Below, piece after piece: positions 29,829 through 38,582 of a DNA stretch of 40,003 nucleotides. The notes beneath the pieces were generated by a model, which saw nothing but the letters and a program-made list of their open reading frames with translations, did not search any database and had not been told where the DNA came from. The stretch spans positions 1-40,003 of the forward strand of contig CAYSUS010000067.1 in the NCBI GenBank assembly GCA_964434165.1, in the 5' to 3' direction. The stretch is from CAYSUS01 sp964434165. Its GTDB lineage: Bacteria > Planctomycetota > Planctomycetia > Pirellulales > Thermoguttaceae. Position numbers and translations under genes: made by a program. The stretch's first letter is position 1. Each line of letters opens with the position of its first letter.

Positions 29829-32800
29829 CTACGGATTGCCTTCGGCATCGCGCCCGGTCGCCTCGTTCCGCGCGTCCCGGCGCAGGCTCTCCGAAGCGTA
29901 GCGGGCGAAGTGCCCGTTGTACGCTTCACGGTACGCCTGGAGGACCTGCCTGCCCAGTCCGTCGGGATCCCCGCAGCGGAGAAGCATCGCCGCCACGAGG
30001 AGCTCCTTCATTGCGGGGTTCAGCGACCGGCGGGGGGCGATCACAGCCTCTTCATCCGCCTCGCGGGCGGCGTTCCCGGCCAGTTGGTTGAGAAGCCGCG
30101 TCAAGGGCTCGACGAGCTCGGAAACGGGGAGGTCGTCCCGCTGCCGCAGGGCCAGCGCGATCGCCTTGAAATGGGAGGTCTCGCTGCGCTCCGCATCCAG
30201 TTGCTTAAGCTTCGCGATCAGCGGAGCGACCGCCTCGGGCGAACGACTGACGCCCAGCGCCATCACGACCCGGTCCAACGGGCTGAACGCGTTGCCCGTC
30301 TTCCGCTCGCTGCTCAGCCATCCGGCCTTCTCGCGGTCCCATCCGGGCGCCTGGGACAGGGCCTCGATCAGTGTCGAAACCGCCGTGGGATCACCGAGGA
30401 ACCCGAGGATGATGGCGTAGTTGAGCTTCTCTTCTCGGCCCGACGCGTTACGCCATGCCGAGCGAAGCAGGGGAATCGCCTGCTGCCGATGCGCCACCAC
30501 GACGGCCAGCTCCCGGTAGGGCTGCTTTTCGGCGTCCGACGGTTGCTGGGTGTTCTCTCGCGACAGGGCTCCCACGCGGCGTACCGCCTCCGCGATCACC
30601 TCGCCCGGCACCGGCTGGGAGTCCACGTCGGTCAACACCCTCGCCGGCAGGTTGCCGATCCGTACGAGGACATCCTGAAGCTTCTTCACGTCGATCCGGC
30701 GGGTCCGCCCGCCGGCGCGCGCGGCCATCGCGGCGGCCAGGCCCGCCGCATACCCCTGGTTCTGGAGGTCCGCTTGCATGCGAAGCAGCGTCATGGCGTC
30801 GCGCTCGGCGCTCGTGCCCAGCCCAGCCACCAGGATGCCTTCCAGGCCCTTGGGCAAAAGGCACCGGTAGGGGAGATCGGCCTCGTACACCGGGCCCTTC
30901 ATGTCCTTGATGAGCAGGAGCAGGGAGTCGGGAAAGGCCGCCGCGTCGAAGTTGCTGCGGTGGCGGCTGATCGTGTCCGGGAACGTCCGGCGGCTGAGGA
31001 TGTCGTGCGTGGAGAGGACGTACTCGCCGACGACCCGGCGGCGGTCGCGCGAATCGACCAGTTGGCCCATGTCGTACGGCTGCGTCGTCGCTGCTCGCCG
31101 TATCCGGGCATGCGCCATCAGGTGCCAGAGGTCGAAGGGGTCGGTGTCGTCGACCATCGCGAAGCAGGTGTTGTTGTACGAGTCGCCGAGGTTGCGGTGC
31201 GGATATCCGGCGAGCTGCACCGATAGCGTTCCCCGCGACGAGATGCTGAACTCGGTCGCCGCGCCAGCGGCGTGGGCCAAGTCGGCATTGCCGGTCGCAT
31301 CGACGACCACCTTGGCGCGAACGACGCCGCGGCCCATGGGCGTGGCGACGACCACGCCCTTCACCTGTCCGTCCTCGACGACCGCGCCGCAGCCGAACGA
31401 GCGGAACCAAACGTCCGCACCGCACCTTTCCAGCTCCTGGCGGAGCCACTCGGACTTGGCGATGGGGTCCCAGCCGGGGCCGCCCACGGCGTCGTCCACC
31501 TCCTTAGTGAATCCAACGCGGAGGCCGTACCAGTACTTGCCGATCAGCCCGGCGGTGCCCACGCCGCCAAGTTCGTCGAGGTATTCGACAACCAGGGTCT
31601 TAGCGCCGCTCCGCGCCGCCGCCATGCCGGCCGGCGCCCCGGACGTGCCTCCGCCAACGACCACCACGTCGTACGTGCCCAGCGTGGGCAGGACCTGCGG
31701 TCCGACGATCGTCTTCCCCAGGCGCGAGGGGCGCAGCCCGCGAAGGTCCTCGCGCACCTCGGCGGGGCCTGAGCCCCGCGACGGAACGAAGCTGGCAAGC
31801 TCCACGGCCGTCGGCTTCTCGACCCGCTTCGCCTCCGTGGCGGCCGCGCGCCCCATCCGCCGCCCCAGCGCCATGAGCTCCAGCGGCCGAAGCATCTGCT
31901 CCGCCGCTGATTCTTCGACGTCGGCGTGCGCGCCGAGGACGTACAGGCGCTCGACCCCGGGGGGCATGAACGCGGCGAGGTTGCAGGCCTCCGCGCCGGG
32001 CCAGGGCTGGATCTGCCGCGCGCGCCCGACGAGGGTGTCGCACGGCACGAAGAAGAGCGTTTCGGAAGTGTCAACGATCCCTTCGGCAGAGACCCGCGTG
32101 CGCACGGCCTGCTCGGCCCGGGCAAGCGACGCGAAGCCTGCGTCCGTGAGGATCTCCGCGACGGTGTACTGGTAAGCCGGATGGCGTCTGAGCTTCTTCG
32201 GCCCTCGCCGCGGCGAGTCGAAGGTCACATCCAGCTCGCGGCACTGCACGCTGTCGCCGTCGCGCCCCGCGCCTCCCACGACAACGAAGCAGAACTCGCG
32301 GGGCCCCGGCGCGAAGTCCCGGAACCGTGCCCGACTCTGCCGGGCGAGGACCGCGTGGCGCGTCGCGTCGATCACCACCTTCGCGCGGATGGCCTGGCGC
32401 CCGCTGCGATTGACCATCAGGATGCCGGCCGGGTCCCCTTCGGAGTCAACCAGGAGGTCGGTTGGGTAGCACCCGGTCAAGTACGGCACGCCTGCCTGAA
32501 GCAAGGCGCGGTCCATCTCGGCCTTCACGCGCAAGGGCGTCGTGATTCGGCCGTCGCCGTAGAGCCGTTTGGCGAGCTCGCCGCGGGGGACCTCGCCCGG
32601 CTCGAGCCACAGTCGCTGGGTCGCGCAGAGGTCTTCGCCCACGTACGGCCGGGAAGTGATCAGGAAGACGCTCGCGCCGCTCTTGTTTGCCGCGACGGCC
32701 GCGGTCACGGCCCCGGTGGACCCGCCCGCGACGACCACGTCCACCTCCGCCGCGACCGGGATGCTGCGGGCCGACTCCACCACGGGCGCTCCGCGTGCGG

Positions 32801-32855
32801 CGATCCCGACGTGGCACAGGAAGAGCAACGGCATCAAAGCGCGGGAAACGGTCAT
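29829..32855 (-). CDS. Exported protein with two tandem FAD-dependent oxidoreductase domains and a HEAT-like C-terminus
   Basis: The protein has 1008 residues, with a signal peptide (MTVSRALMPLLFLCHVGIAA). A first FAD-binding Rossmann unit begins at VDVVVAGGSTGAVTAAVAAN (38-57), with IDATRHAVLARQ further on. A second, complete one begins at YDVVVVGGGTSGAPAGMAAA (395-414), with LVVEYLDELGGVGTAGL, VVDATGNADLAHAAGA and the C-terminal motif GILVAGLGTSAERDAMTLLR (673-692). Both resemble the FAD_oxidored family (PF12831), which is common in planctomycete carbohydrate loci. Residues 750-990 are helical and HEAT-like. In my experience single-domain versions are usual and a double one is not. The start overlaps the stop of the GH43-like gene (ATGA), so the two are translated together. 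The substrate is unknown. Confidence 0.85.
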   Translation of the reverse strand: MTVSRALMPLLFLCHVGIAARGAPVVESARSIPVAAEVDVVVAGGSTGAVTAAVAANKSGASVFLITSRPYVGEDLCATQRLWLEPGEVPRGELAKRLYGDGRITTPLRVKAEMDRALLQAGVPYLTGCYPTDLLVDSEGDPAGILMVNRSGRQAIRAKVVIDATRHAVLARQSRARFRDFAPGPREFCFVVVGGAGRDGDSVQCRELDVTFDSPRRGPKKLRRHPAYQYTVAEILTDAGFASLARAEQAVRTRVSAEGIVDTSETLFFVPCDTLVGRARQIQPWPGAEACNLAAFMPPGVERLYVLGAHADVEESAAEQMLRPLELMALGRRMGRAAATEAKRVEKPTAVELASFVPSRGSGPAEVREDLRGLRPSRLGKTIVGPQVLPTLGTYDVVVVGGGTSGAPAGMAAARSGAKTLVVEYLDELGGVGTAGLIGKYWYGLRVGFTKEVDDAVGGPGWDPIAKSEWLRQELERCGADVWFRSFGCGAVVEDGQVKGVVVATPMGRGVVRAKVVVDATGNADLAHAAGAATEFSISSRGTLSVQLAGYPHRNLGDSYNNTCFAMVDDTDPFDLWHLMAHARIRRAATTQPYDMGQLVDSRDRRRVVGEYVLSTHDILSRRTFPDTISRHRSNFDAAAFPDSLLLLIKDMKGPVYEADLPYRCLLPKGLEGILVAGLGTSAERDAMTLLRMQADLQNQGYAAGLAAAMAARAGGRTRRIDVKKLQDVLVRIGNLPARVLTDVDSQPVPGEVIAEAVRRVGALSRENTQQPSDAEKQPYRELAVVVAHRQQAIPLLRSAWRNASGREEKLNYAIILGFLGDPTAVSTLIEALSQAPGWDREKAGWLSSERKTGNAFSPLDRVVMALGVSRSPEAVAPLIAKLKQLDAERSETSHFKAIALALRQRDDLPVSELVEPLTRLLNQLAGNAAREADEEAVIAPRRSLNPAMKELLVAAMLLRCGDPDGLGRQVLQAYREAYNGHFARYASESLRRDARNEATGRDAEGNP

Positions 32856-33862
32856 GGGCTTCTCTCGGATGCCGGGGATCGGCCCCGGTGCTCGTTCGGC
32901 TTCTTCGGCGCGAGCAGATCGACCTCGAAGCGGATAATGTGCAGCGAGCGCTTGTCCCGATGCTGCGCCACGCCCCACGTGATGCCGCGTCCGTGGCCGG
33001 TGCCGGTGAACGCGTCCGGGTCGAACGGTCCGCAGCCGGTGTGGACCCGTGGGATCCTGGCGGCCCGGGTGAATTGGATGCCGTCGGGCGACCACTGGAC
33101 CGTGTGGCGCTCGGTGCCGGCCGAGTCCACCAGGGCCGCGATCCCCTCGCGGTGCGGCCAGACGCAGACCGTGTGGCCGCCGATGAGCGGGTTGCGCTTC
33201 GACTTGACGTACGGTCCGGTGACGCGGTCGGCGACGGCCAGCCCCCACTCGGTCTGGCTCGGCGGAACGGTGCCGTGCCCGCCCTTGTAATACATCCAGT
33301 ACTTCCCGCCGCGGACGATCACGTGGGCGTCGTCCACGATCAGCGAATCCCACTGGCCCTTGCCCGGGCTGAGCACGGGGTTGCCCTTCCATTTCGTCCA
33401 TGGACCTTGGGGATCGTCCGCCACGGCGACGCCGATGTGCCGCAACGTGCCGTTCGGATCGCGCGAGCGGAATCCGTCCTCCGCCGCCGTGCCGGTGTAG
33501 AACAGGTAGTACCTGCCCTCGACGACCGCGACGTACGGGGTGATCACGCCGAAGCTGTCCCACTGGCCGGAGCTTCCCTTGCCGATCGCCTGGCCGTGAT
33601 CGGTCCAGACGAGACCGTCCGTCGAGCTGGCGCAGAACACGGTGGACGCATAGGGGTGGACGCCCGTCTTGCGCTGCGTGTAGTACACGAGGTACCGGTC
33701 GCCCACCTGGATCACGTTGCTGGGGTCCTGGCGCGCGATGCCCTCGGTGTGCCCGATGCCGGCGATCTCCCGCGTCCGGTAGTTGGGCGTGGTGAGCTCC
33801 GGCGGCACGTCGGCGGCGGCAACGGTTGCCGCGGCGAGCGCCGTGAGGAGTGCGATCGACAT
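32852..33862 (-). CDS. Exported five-bladed beta-propeller, GH43/GH117-like
   Basis: The protein has 336 residues, with a short signal peptide (MSIALLTALAAATVAAADVP, cleavage near 18). The mature chain shows propeller repeats: RQDPSNVIQVGDRYLVYYT (44-62), WDSFGVITPYVAVVEGRYYLFYTG, WDSLIVDDAHVIVRGGKYWMYYKGG and TVCVWPHREGIAALVDSAG. The DPSN near the start and the WDS-type repeats with paired aspartates are like clan GH-F hydrolases (GH43, GH117) acting on arabinans, xylans or anhydro-galactose polymers. I cannot verify catalytic residues, so a non-catalytic sugar-binding propeller is possible. AAGGAG upstream fixes the start. The end overlaps the start of the FAD gene by four bases. Confidence 0.78.
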   Translation of the reverse strand: MSIALLTALAAATVAAADVPPELTTPNYRTREIAGIGHTEGIARQDPSNVIQVGDRYLVYYTQRKTGVHPYASTVFCASSTDGLVWTDHGQAIGKGSSGQWDSFGVITPYVAVVEGRYYLFYTGTAAEDGFRSRDPNGTLRHIGVAVADDPQGPWTKWKGNPVLSPGKGQWDSLIVDDAHVIVRGGKYWMYYKGGHGTVPPSQTEWGLAVADRVTGPYVKSKRNPLIGGHTVCVWPHREGIAALVDSAGTERHTVQWSPDGIQFTRAARIPRVHTGCGPFDPDAFTGTGHGRGITWGVAQHRDKRSLHIIRFEVDLLAPKKPNEHRGRSPASERSP

Positions 33863-34430
33863 GCGATGCTCCTTGGTCCCTCCAGGGCGGTCATCGCTCC
33901 GCGGCCGCGCGACCGGGAAGCGGTCCGAGGACCGCGGTTCCACGCATACCATACCTCCGGGAACCGCTCCACAACAGAGGTTACAAGTGCGGTCGCAAGG
34001 GGAACCATCTCGACCTCTGCCGGCGGCCTGGATCTCAATTGCGGCCGTCGCGAGTAAGAGCCCTTCCGTGGCGGTGGTCATTGTCCCTTGCTCCGCTTCG
34101 CCTGTCGGGCCGGGTACTTCTCGAGGTGCTCGGCCCAGTCTTGCAGGCGGGGCGCCTGGCGGCCCGGCTTGAGCCGACAGGCACTCACGCGATCGAGCGT
34201 CACCTTCTCCCGGTGCTGCTCGGGCCGAGGCGACATGACCGCCCAGGCCCAGTGCTGGACAAGCCAGCAGAGGCACCCGACGCCGTAAACCCTTTCGGAC
34301 TGCGGCTCGGCGACCCCGCCGTGCTTGTCGCGGCGGGCTCAACAATATGGACAGCGGCGCACAGTGGCACCCGAGCCTCCACCGTGCCATTGCCGCCCCG
34401 TTCTGGCCCGGCCTTCCGACCACGACACGC
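33863..34430 (-). other. 568-bp gap inside the carbohydrate cluster, with an unexplained open stretch
   Basis: Between the BNR-4 and GH43-like genes there is no gene of normal size. On the minus strand one frame is open from 34338 to 34078 (86 sense codons). A 7-bp perfect hairpin, CCCGCCG/CGGCGGG, lies at 34315-34337. Nothing else stands out. The ribosome binding site of the GH43-like gene lies at about 33869-33874. Confidence 0.5.
34078..34236 (-). CDS. Possible small basic protein or gene remnant (52 residues)
   Basis: This is the ATG-initiated part of a longer open frame. It reads MSPRPEQHREKVTLDRVSAC and on to LQDWAEHLEKYPARQAKRSK, a charged helical sequence that looks more like the C-terminus of a real protein than like random high-GC translation. 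No ribosome binding site is visible before the ATG. Upstream in the same frame lie GCLCWLVQHWAW and, behind a TGA, RRCPYC. I cannot name a family. A decayed gene, a decayed transposase or a short real gene are all open. Confidence 0.25.
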   Translation of the reverse strand: MSPRPEQHREKVTLDRVSACRLKPGRQAPRLQDWAEHLEKYPARQAKRSKGQ

Positions 34431-35855
34431 CTACTTCAACTCCACCACGTTGGGTTTCGCGAAATCCCCGTCCATCTTCACCGGCAGCATGCGCACGGTT
34501 CCCGCGCGGTCGCAGAAGTAGAGGCGCGAGTCGGACTTCTGGCGCCCGTGCCCGTCGGCCCAGAGGCAATAGAAGTCGGGGTGGGCGTCGACCGGCCGGC
34601 GGCAGTAGGTGTGGTTGTACTTGCTCCCCTCGGTGAGCTGCTTGACCTTCTTCCAGGTGCGGCCCTGGTCGGTGCTCTCCCACAGGGCCACCTCGCCGCC
34701 CGTGTTGTAGCGCTGCGGGCCGGGCTCCGTGGGCCCGATGATCCGCCACAGGACGTCGCTTTCCAGATAGAGCGAGCCCGTGTCGTAGTTGTTGTCGCTC
34801 TGGATCGTGCCGCGGATGTCCCACTCCGTGCCGGTCCACCGCGCGGTCTGCCAGACGCGCGGGGCGTTCTTGGGGCCCGACTCCCAGCCGCCGCTGGTCA
34901 GGTACAGGATCACGGGCCGGCCCTGGGCGTCGAACACCAGGTCCTTCATGTACACGTTGCGCTTCAAAGCGCGGTAGTCGTGGACCAGGGCGGGATTCTC
35001 CGGCTCGGTCAGCGGGATGTCGAGCTTCTCGCCGCGGGCGTTGCGCCAGGTGCGGCCGAGGTCGTCGGTCTCGATGTAATAGAGGTTGGTTCTCCAGTTG
35101 AGGCCCTTGGGCGCAGGGTGGAAGTTGAAGGCCGCGCCGACTCTGTTGCCGCGCTGCCCGGTCACCTCGTAATGCCCCATCTCGATCTTGGCCACCATCC
35201 GCGGCCTGGTCCAGGTCCGACCGTCCCGGCTTGAGGTCTGGAACAGACACCGCGCGCCCGCGTACCTGGTGTGCGGGAAGAAGAAGCCCTCGCCCGGGAT
35301 GTGCCACGGCTGGGTGTAGGAGAAGTTGGTCGTGACCACCTTCTCGAACTCCTCGACGTCGTAGGGCTTCTTGCTCACCGAGACGTACGAGGGCCGCGCG
35401 GTCCCGTGCGAGCTGGAGAAGATCCACACGTAGCCCTCGTCGTCCATCGCGATGACGGGGTTGTCGTGGGCGTCGGTGGTCTTCTTGTCCAGAAGGACGG
35501 TCGGGCGCGGCACCGTGCCGGTCTTGTGGTCGTAGCAGGAGACCATGTGCAAGAGGGTCTTCTCCTCGGGATCCGTGCCGCCGTAGCAGAAGAAGGTCTT
35601 GTGGACCTCCTTGCGATAGACGGCGAACGGCCGATGCTTGGCGCAGTACGTGCCCAGCCCGCCGCTGTATTTGTAAACGTACTCGTCCCCCTGGCGCTGG
35701 TTGGAGTACCAGATGCCGCGATAGCCGTCGGCCTTGGTCAGGAGCAGGGGGGAGTCGGAGGGCCGCTTCGCCGGCCTGGGCGCGTGGTCCGCCGCGGAGG
35801 CGGGCACGGCGAGGGCCACGAGCAGGCTCGCGGCCAAGTGACATGCACGATGCAT
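34431..35855 (-). CDS. Exported BNR repeat (BNR-4 type) beta-propeller protein
   Basis: The protein has 474 residues, with a signal peptide (MHRACHLAASLLVALAVPAS, cleavage near 22). The mature chain begins with KADGYRGIWYSNQRQGDEYVYKY, a start typical of BNR_4 family propellers in planctomycetes and Bacteroidetes. Asp-box-like repeats follow: SSRDGRTWTRPRM, TDDLGRTWRNA and STDQGRTWKKVKQL. Such sialidase-fold proteins include polysaccharide lyases and glycosidases (PL24/25-like) and binding proteins. GAGGAA before the ATG fixes the start. It appears to be the first gene of the minus-strand cluster running on through the GH43-like and double-FAD genes, which supports a role in polysaccharide breakdown. 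The exact substrate is unknown. Confidence 0.85.
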   Translation of the reverse strand: MHRACHLAASLLVALAVPASAADHAPRPAKRPSDSPLLLTKADGYRGIWYSNQRQGDEYVYKYSGGLGTYCAKHRPFAVYRKEVHKTFFCYGGTDPEEKTLLHMVSCYDHKTGTVPRPTVLLDKKTTDAHDNPVIAMDDEGYVWIFSSSHGTARPSYVSVSKKPYDVEEFEKVVTTNFSYTQPWHIPGEGFFFPHTRYAGARCLFQTSSRDGRTWTRPRMVAKIEMGHYEVTGQRGNRVGAAFNFHPAPKGLNWRTNLYYIETDDLGRTWRNARGEKLDIPLTEPENPALVHDYRALKRNVYMKDLVFDAQGRPVILYLTSGGWESGPKNAPRVWQTARWTGTEWDIRGTIQSDNNYDTGSLYLESDVLWRIIGPTEPGPQRYNTGGEVALWESTDQGRTWKKVKQLTEGSKYNHTYCRRPVDAHPDFYCLWADGHGRQKSDSRLYFCDRAGTVRMLPVKMDGDFAKPNVVELK

Positions 35856-36054
35856 CGGGGATTCCTCATCGGGCCGACATGGGAGGGGGACGCCACGGTG
35901 CGCGGCGATGCGGAAGATTCTACCCTGGTCGGCGCAGCGGCCGCAAACATCCGCGCCCAGGCGGTCGCGCTTCGCTTGCTCGAGGGGGCGCGGCGGAAGC
36001 CGCGACAACCCGCGACCCGGCCCGCGGGGGGTGTGGGATTGTTCCTGAGCTTCC

Positions 36055-36063
36055 TGTTATAAT
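36055..36063 (+). promoter_or_regulatory. Extended -10 promoter of the PSD1 gene
   Basis: TGTTATAAT is a perfect extended -10 element (TGnTATAAT), 57 bases before the PSD1 start codon in otherwise very GC-rich DNA. No good -35 box is found at the usual distance, as is common for extended -10 promoters. Confidence 0.5.
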
Positions 36064-36120
36064 TACTTTCGGTCCTGCTGCCCCTGGAGCCAACCGAGAC
36101 AGCCCACACGGAGGGAACCC

Positions 36121-38520
36121 ATGACCCGGACCGTGCGTGGAGCCGCTCCCAAAGCAACTAGCGCGGCCTTGCGCGCGCTCCTGCTGATCGCCGCCGTGAG
36201 CGCGGCTCCACCCCTTGGGCGGGCGGAGCCGGCCGCCGCGATCGACTTCGGCCGCCAGGTCCGACCGATCCTGTCCAGCCGCTGCTTCCAGTGCCACGGA
36301 CCGGACGAGGACGAGCGCATGGGCGGGATGGACGGGCTGCGCCTGGACACTCGGGAAGGGGCCCTGGAGGACCTCGGGGGCTACGCCGCGATCGTGCCCG
36401 GCAAGCCCGAAAAGAGCGAGTTGCTCGTCCGCATCGCCGACGTGGATGACTCGCGCATGCCGCCGGCCGACGCCGGCCCGCGCCTCGCGCGGGAGGAGGT
36501 CGATCGGCTCACGCGGTGGATTCGCGAGGGGGCGCCGTACTCGCGGCACTGGTCGTACGAGAAGCCGAGCCGTCCGCCGCTGCCGGAGGTGAAGGACCCC
36601 TCGTGGGTCCGCAATGCGATCGACCGCTTCATTCTCGCCCGCCTGGAGAAAGAGGGCCTGCGGCCGTCGCCCGGGGCCGACCGCTACACGCTGATCCGCC
36701 GGGTCTCGCTCGATCTGACGGGCCTTCCGCCGACGATCGAGGAGGTCGATGCCTTTGTGGGCGACCCGAGCCCCGACGCGTACGAAAGGCTCGTCGATCG
36801 GCTGCTGGACCGGCCGGCGTACGGGGAGCACTGGGCCCGGGTGTGGCTCGACCTGGCGCGCTACGCGGACTCCGCCGGCTACGCCGACGACCCGCCGCGC
36901 ACGATCTGGGCCTACCGCGACTACGTGATCCGCGCGCTCGACGAAAACAGGCCGTTCGACCGGTTCACCATCGAGCAGATTGCCGGCGACCTCCTCCCCG
37001 ACCCCACCGAGGACCAGCGGATCGCCACGGCCATGCACCGCAACACGCCCACGAACAACGAAGGCGGAACCGACGACGAGGAGTTCCGCAACGTGGCCGT
37101 GGTGGATCGGGTGAATACGACGATGTCCGTGTGGATGGGCACCACCATGGCCTGCGCCCAGTGCCACAACCACAAGTACGACCCGATCTCGCAGGAGGAG
37201 TACTTCCGGCTCTTCGCAATCTTCAACAACACGGCCGACGCCGACCGCCGCAACGAGACTCCCGTGCTTGCACTCTACACCGACGCGCAGAAGCGGGAGA
37301 GGGCCGCGCGCCGGGCGGAGATCGCCGCCGTGGAGAAACGGCTGCGGGGTATTCAAGGCAAGGACCCCGAGGCCCAGCGCGCCCGCCAGTGGCTGGCCGA
37401 GCTGCACGAGGAGTTGGCCGAGATCGAGCCACGAACGACCGTGCCGGTAATGGTAGAGCTGCCCCAGGGCAAGCGGCGCAAGACGCACGTGCAGATCCGC
37501 GGCAACTACCGGAGCCCGGGTGAGGAGGTCGCCGCCGGGGTGCCGGCCGCGTTTCACCCGCTTCGCGGCGACGGCCCGCCGGACCGTCTCGCCCTGGCCC
37601 GGTGGCTCGTGGACGAGGAGAACCCACTCACGGCCCGCGTGCTGGCCAACCGCTCTTGGGAGCGCGTGTTCGGCTCCGGGCTCGTGCTCACGAGCGAGGA
37701 TTTCGGCTCGCAGGGCGATCTGCCCTCGCATCCGGACCTGCTGGACTGGCTCGCCACCGAGGTCGTCCGGAGCGGCTGGGACGTGAAGGCCCTGCTGCGC
37801 CTGCTGGTCACCTCGGCCGCGTACCGGCAGTCGTCGCGGACCTCGCCGGAGCTGTTGGAGATCGATCCGGACAACCGCCTTCTGGCCCGGGGCCCGCGGT
37901 TCCGCATGCCGGCCGAGGTGATCCGCGACCAGGCGCTGGCCGCGAGCGGTCTATTGAGCGACAAGACGTACGGTCCGCCGGTGCGGCCGCCGCAGCCTTC
38001 CTCAGGACTGAAGGCCGCATTCGGCGGCGGGATCGACTGGAAGACCAGCCAGGGCGAGGATCGCTACCGTAGGTCTATTTACACCATGTGGCGGCGATCG
38101 AACCCGTATCCCTCGCTGGTCACGTTCGACGCGCCCAGCCGCGAGGTGTGCACCGTGCGGCGTCCGCGGACGAACACGCCGCTTCAGGCCCTGGTGACGT
38201 TGAACGACCCGGTGTACGTGGAGGCCGCGCAGGCCCTGGCGCGCCGCATGGCCGCCGGGGGCGAAACCGTGAAGGACCGGGCCCGGCTGGGCTTCCGGCT
38301 CTGCCTGGCCCGGCCGCCCGAGGAGGCGGAGCTGGCCCGGCTCCTGGACCTTTTCCAGGCGGCCCGCAAGGGGTTCGCGAACGCGCCCGAGCAGGCCCGG
38401 CGCATGGCCACCGATCCGCTGGGGCCGGCCCCGGACGGCGCGGACGTGGTCGAGCTGGCCACGTGGACCGCGGTGGCCAACGTGCTGTTGAACCTCGATG
38501 AGACGCTGATGCGTCCGTAA
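36121..38520 (+). CDS. PSD1 family protein: planctomycete cytochrome c-like domain, DUF1549 and DUF1553
   Basis: The protein has 799 residues, with a signal peptide (core SAALRALLLIAAVSAAPPLG). Residues 41-140 are the planctomycete cytochrome C domain with the haem motif C55-F-Q-C58-H59 and a candidate methionine ligand M113 in SRMPPADAG. DUF1549 runs from about 160 to 370 (NAIDRFILARLEKEGLRPSP, RRVSLDLTGLPPT, and C345-A-Q-C348-H349, a second CXXCH). DUF1553 runs from about 555 to 790 (LARWLVDEENPLTARVLANR, the NRSWERVFG region and RRPRTNTPLQALVTLND). GAGGG before the ATG fixes the start. These proteins nearly always pair with a DUF1501 gene, as here. They are typical of Planctomycetota and thought to take part in complex-carbohydrate oxidation; the reaction is not known. 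Confidence 0.93.
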   Translation: MTRTVRGAAPKATSAALRALLLIAAVSAAPPLGRAEPAAAIDFGRQVRPILSSRCFQCHGPDEDERMGGMDGLRLDTREGALEDLGGYAAIVPGKPEKSELLVRIADVDDSRMPPADAGPRLAREEVDRLTRWIREGAPYSRHWSYEKPSRPPLPEVKDPSWVRNAIDRFILARLEKEGLRPSPGADRYTLIRRVSLDLTGLPPTIEEVDAFVGDPSPDAYERLVDRLLDRPAYGEHWARVWLDLARYADSAGYADDPPRTIWAYRDYVIRALDENRPFDRFTIEQIAGDLLPDPTEDQRIATAMHRNTPTNNEGGTDDEEFRNVAVVDRVNTTMSVWMGTTMACAQCHNHKYDPISQEEYFRLFAIFNNTADADRRNETPVLALYTDAQKRERAARRAEIAAVEKRLRGIQGKDPEAQRARQWLAELHEELAEIEPRTTVPVMVELPQGKRRKTHVQIRGNYRSPGEEVAAGVPAAFHPLRGDGPPDRLALARWLVDEENPLTARVLANRSWERVFGSGLVLTSEDFGSQGDLPSHPDLLDWLATEVVRSGWDVKALLRLLVTSAAYRQSSRTSPELLEIDPDNRLLARGPRFRMPAEVIRDQALAASGLLSDKTYGPPVRPPQPSSGLKAAFGGGIDWKTSQGEDRYRRSIYTMWRRSNPYPSLVTFDAPSREVCTVRRPRTNTPLQALVTLNDPVYVEAAQALARRMAAGGETVKDRARLGFRLCLARPPEEAELARLLDLFQAARKGFANAPEQARRMATDPLGPAPDGADVVELATWTAVANVLLNLDETLMRP

Positions 38521-38582
38521 GGCGGCGTCGGCGCGGGGAGTCGGCCCGCGGAGCGCAGGGTCAGCCTTCAGGAGCACACGCG

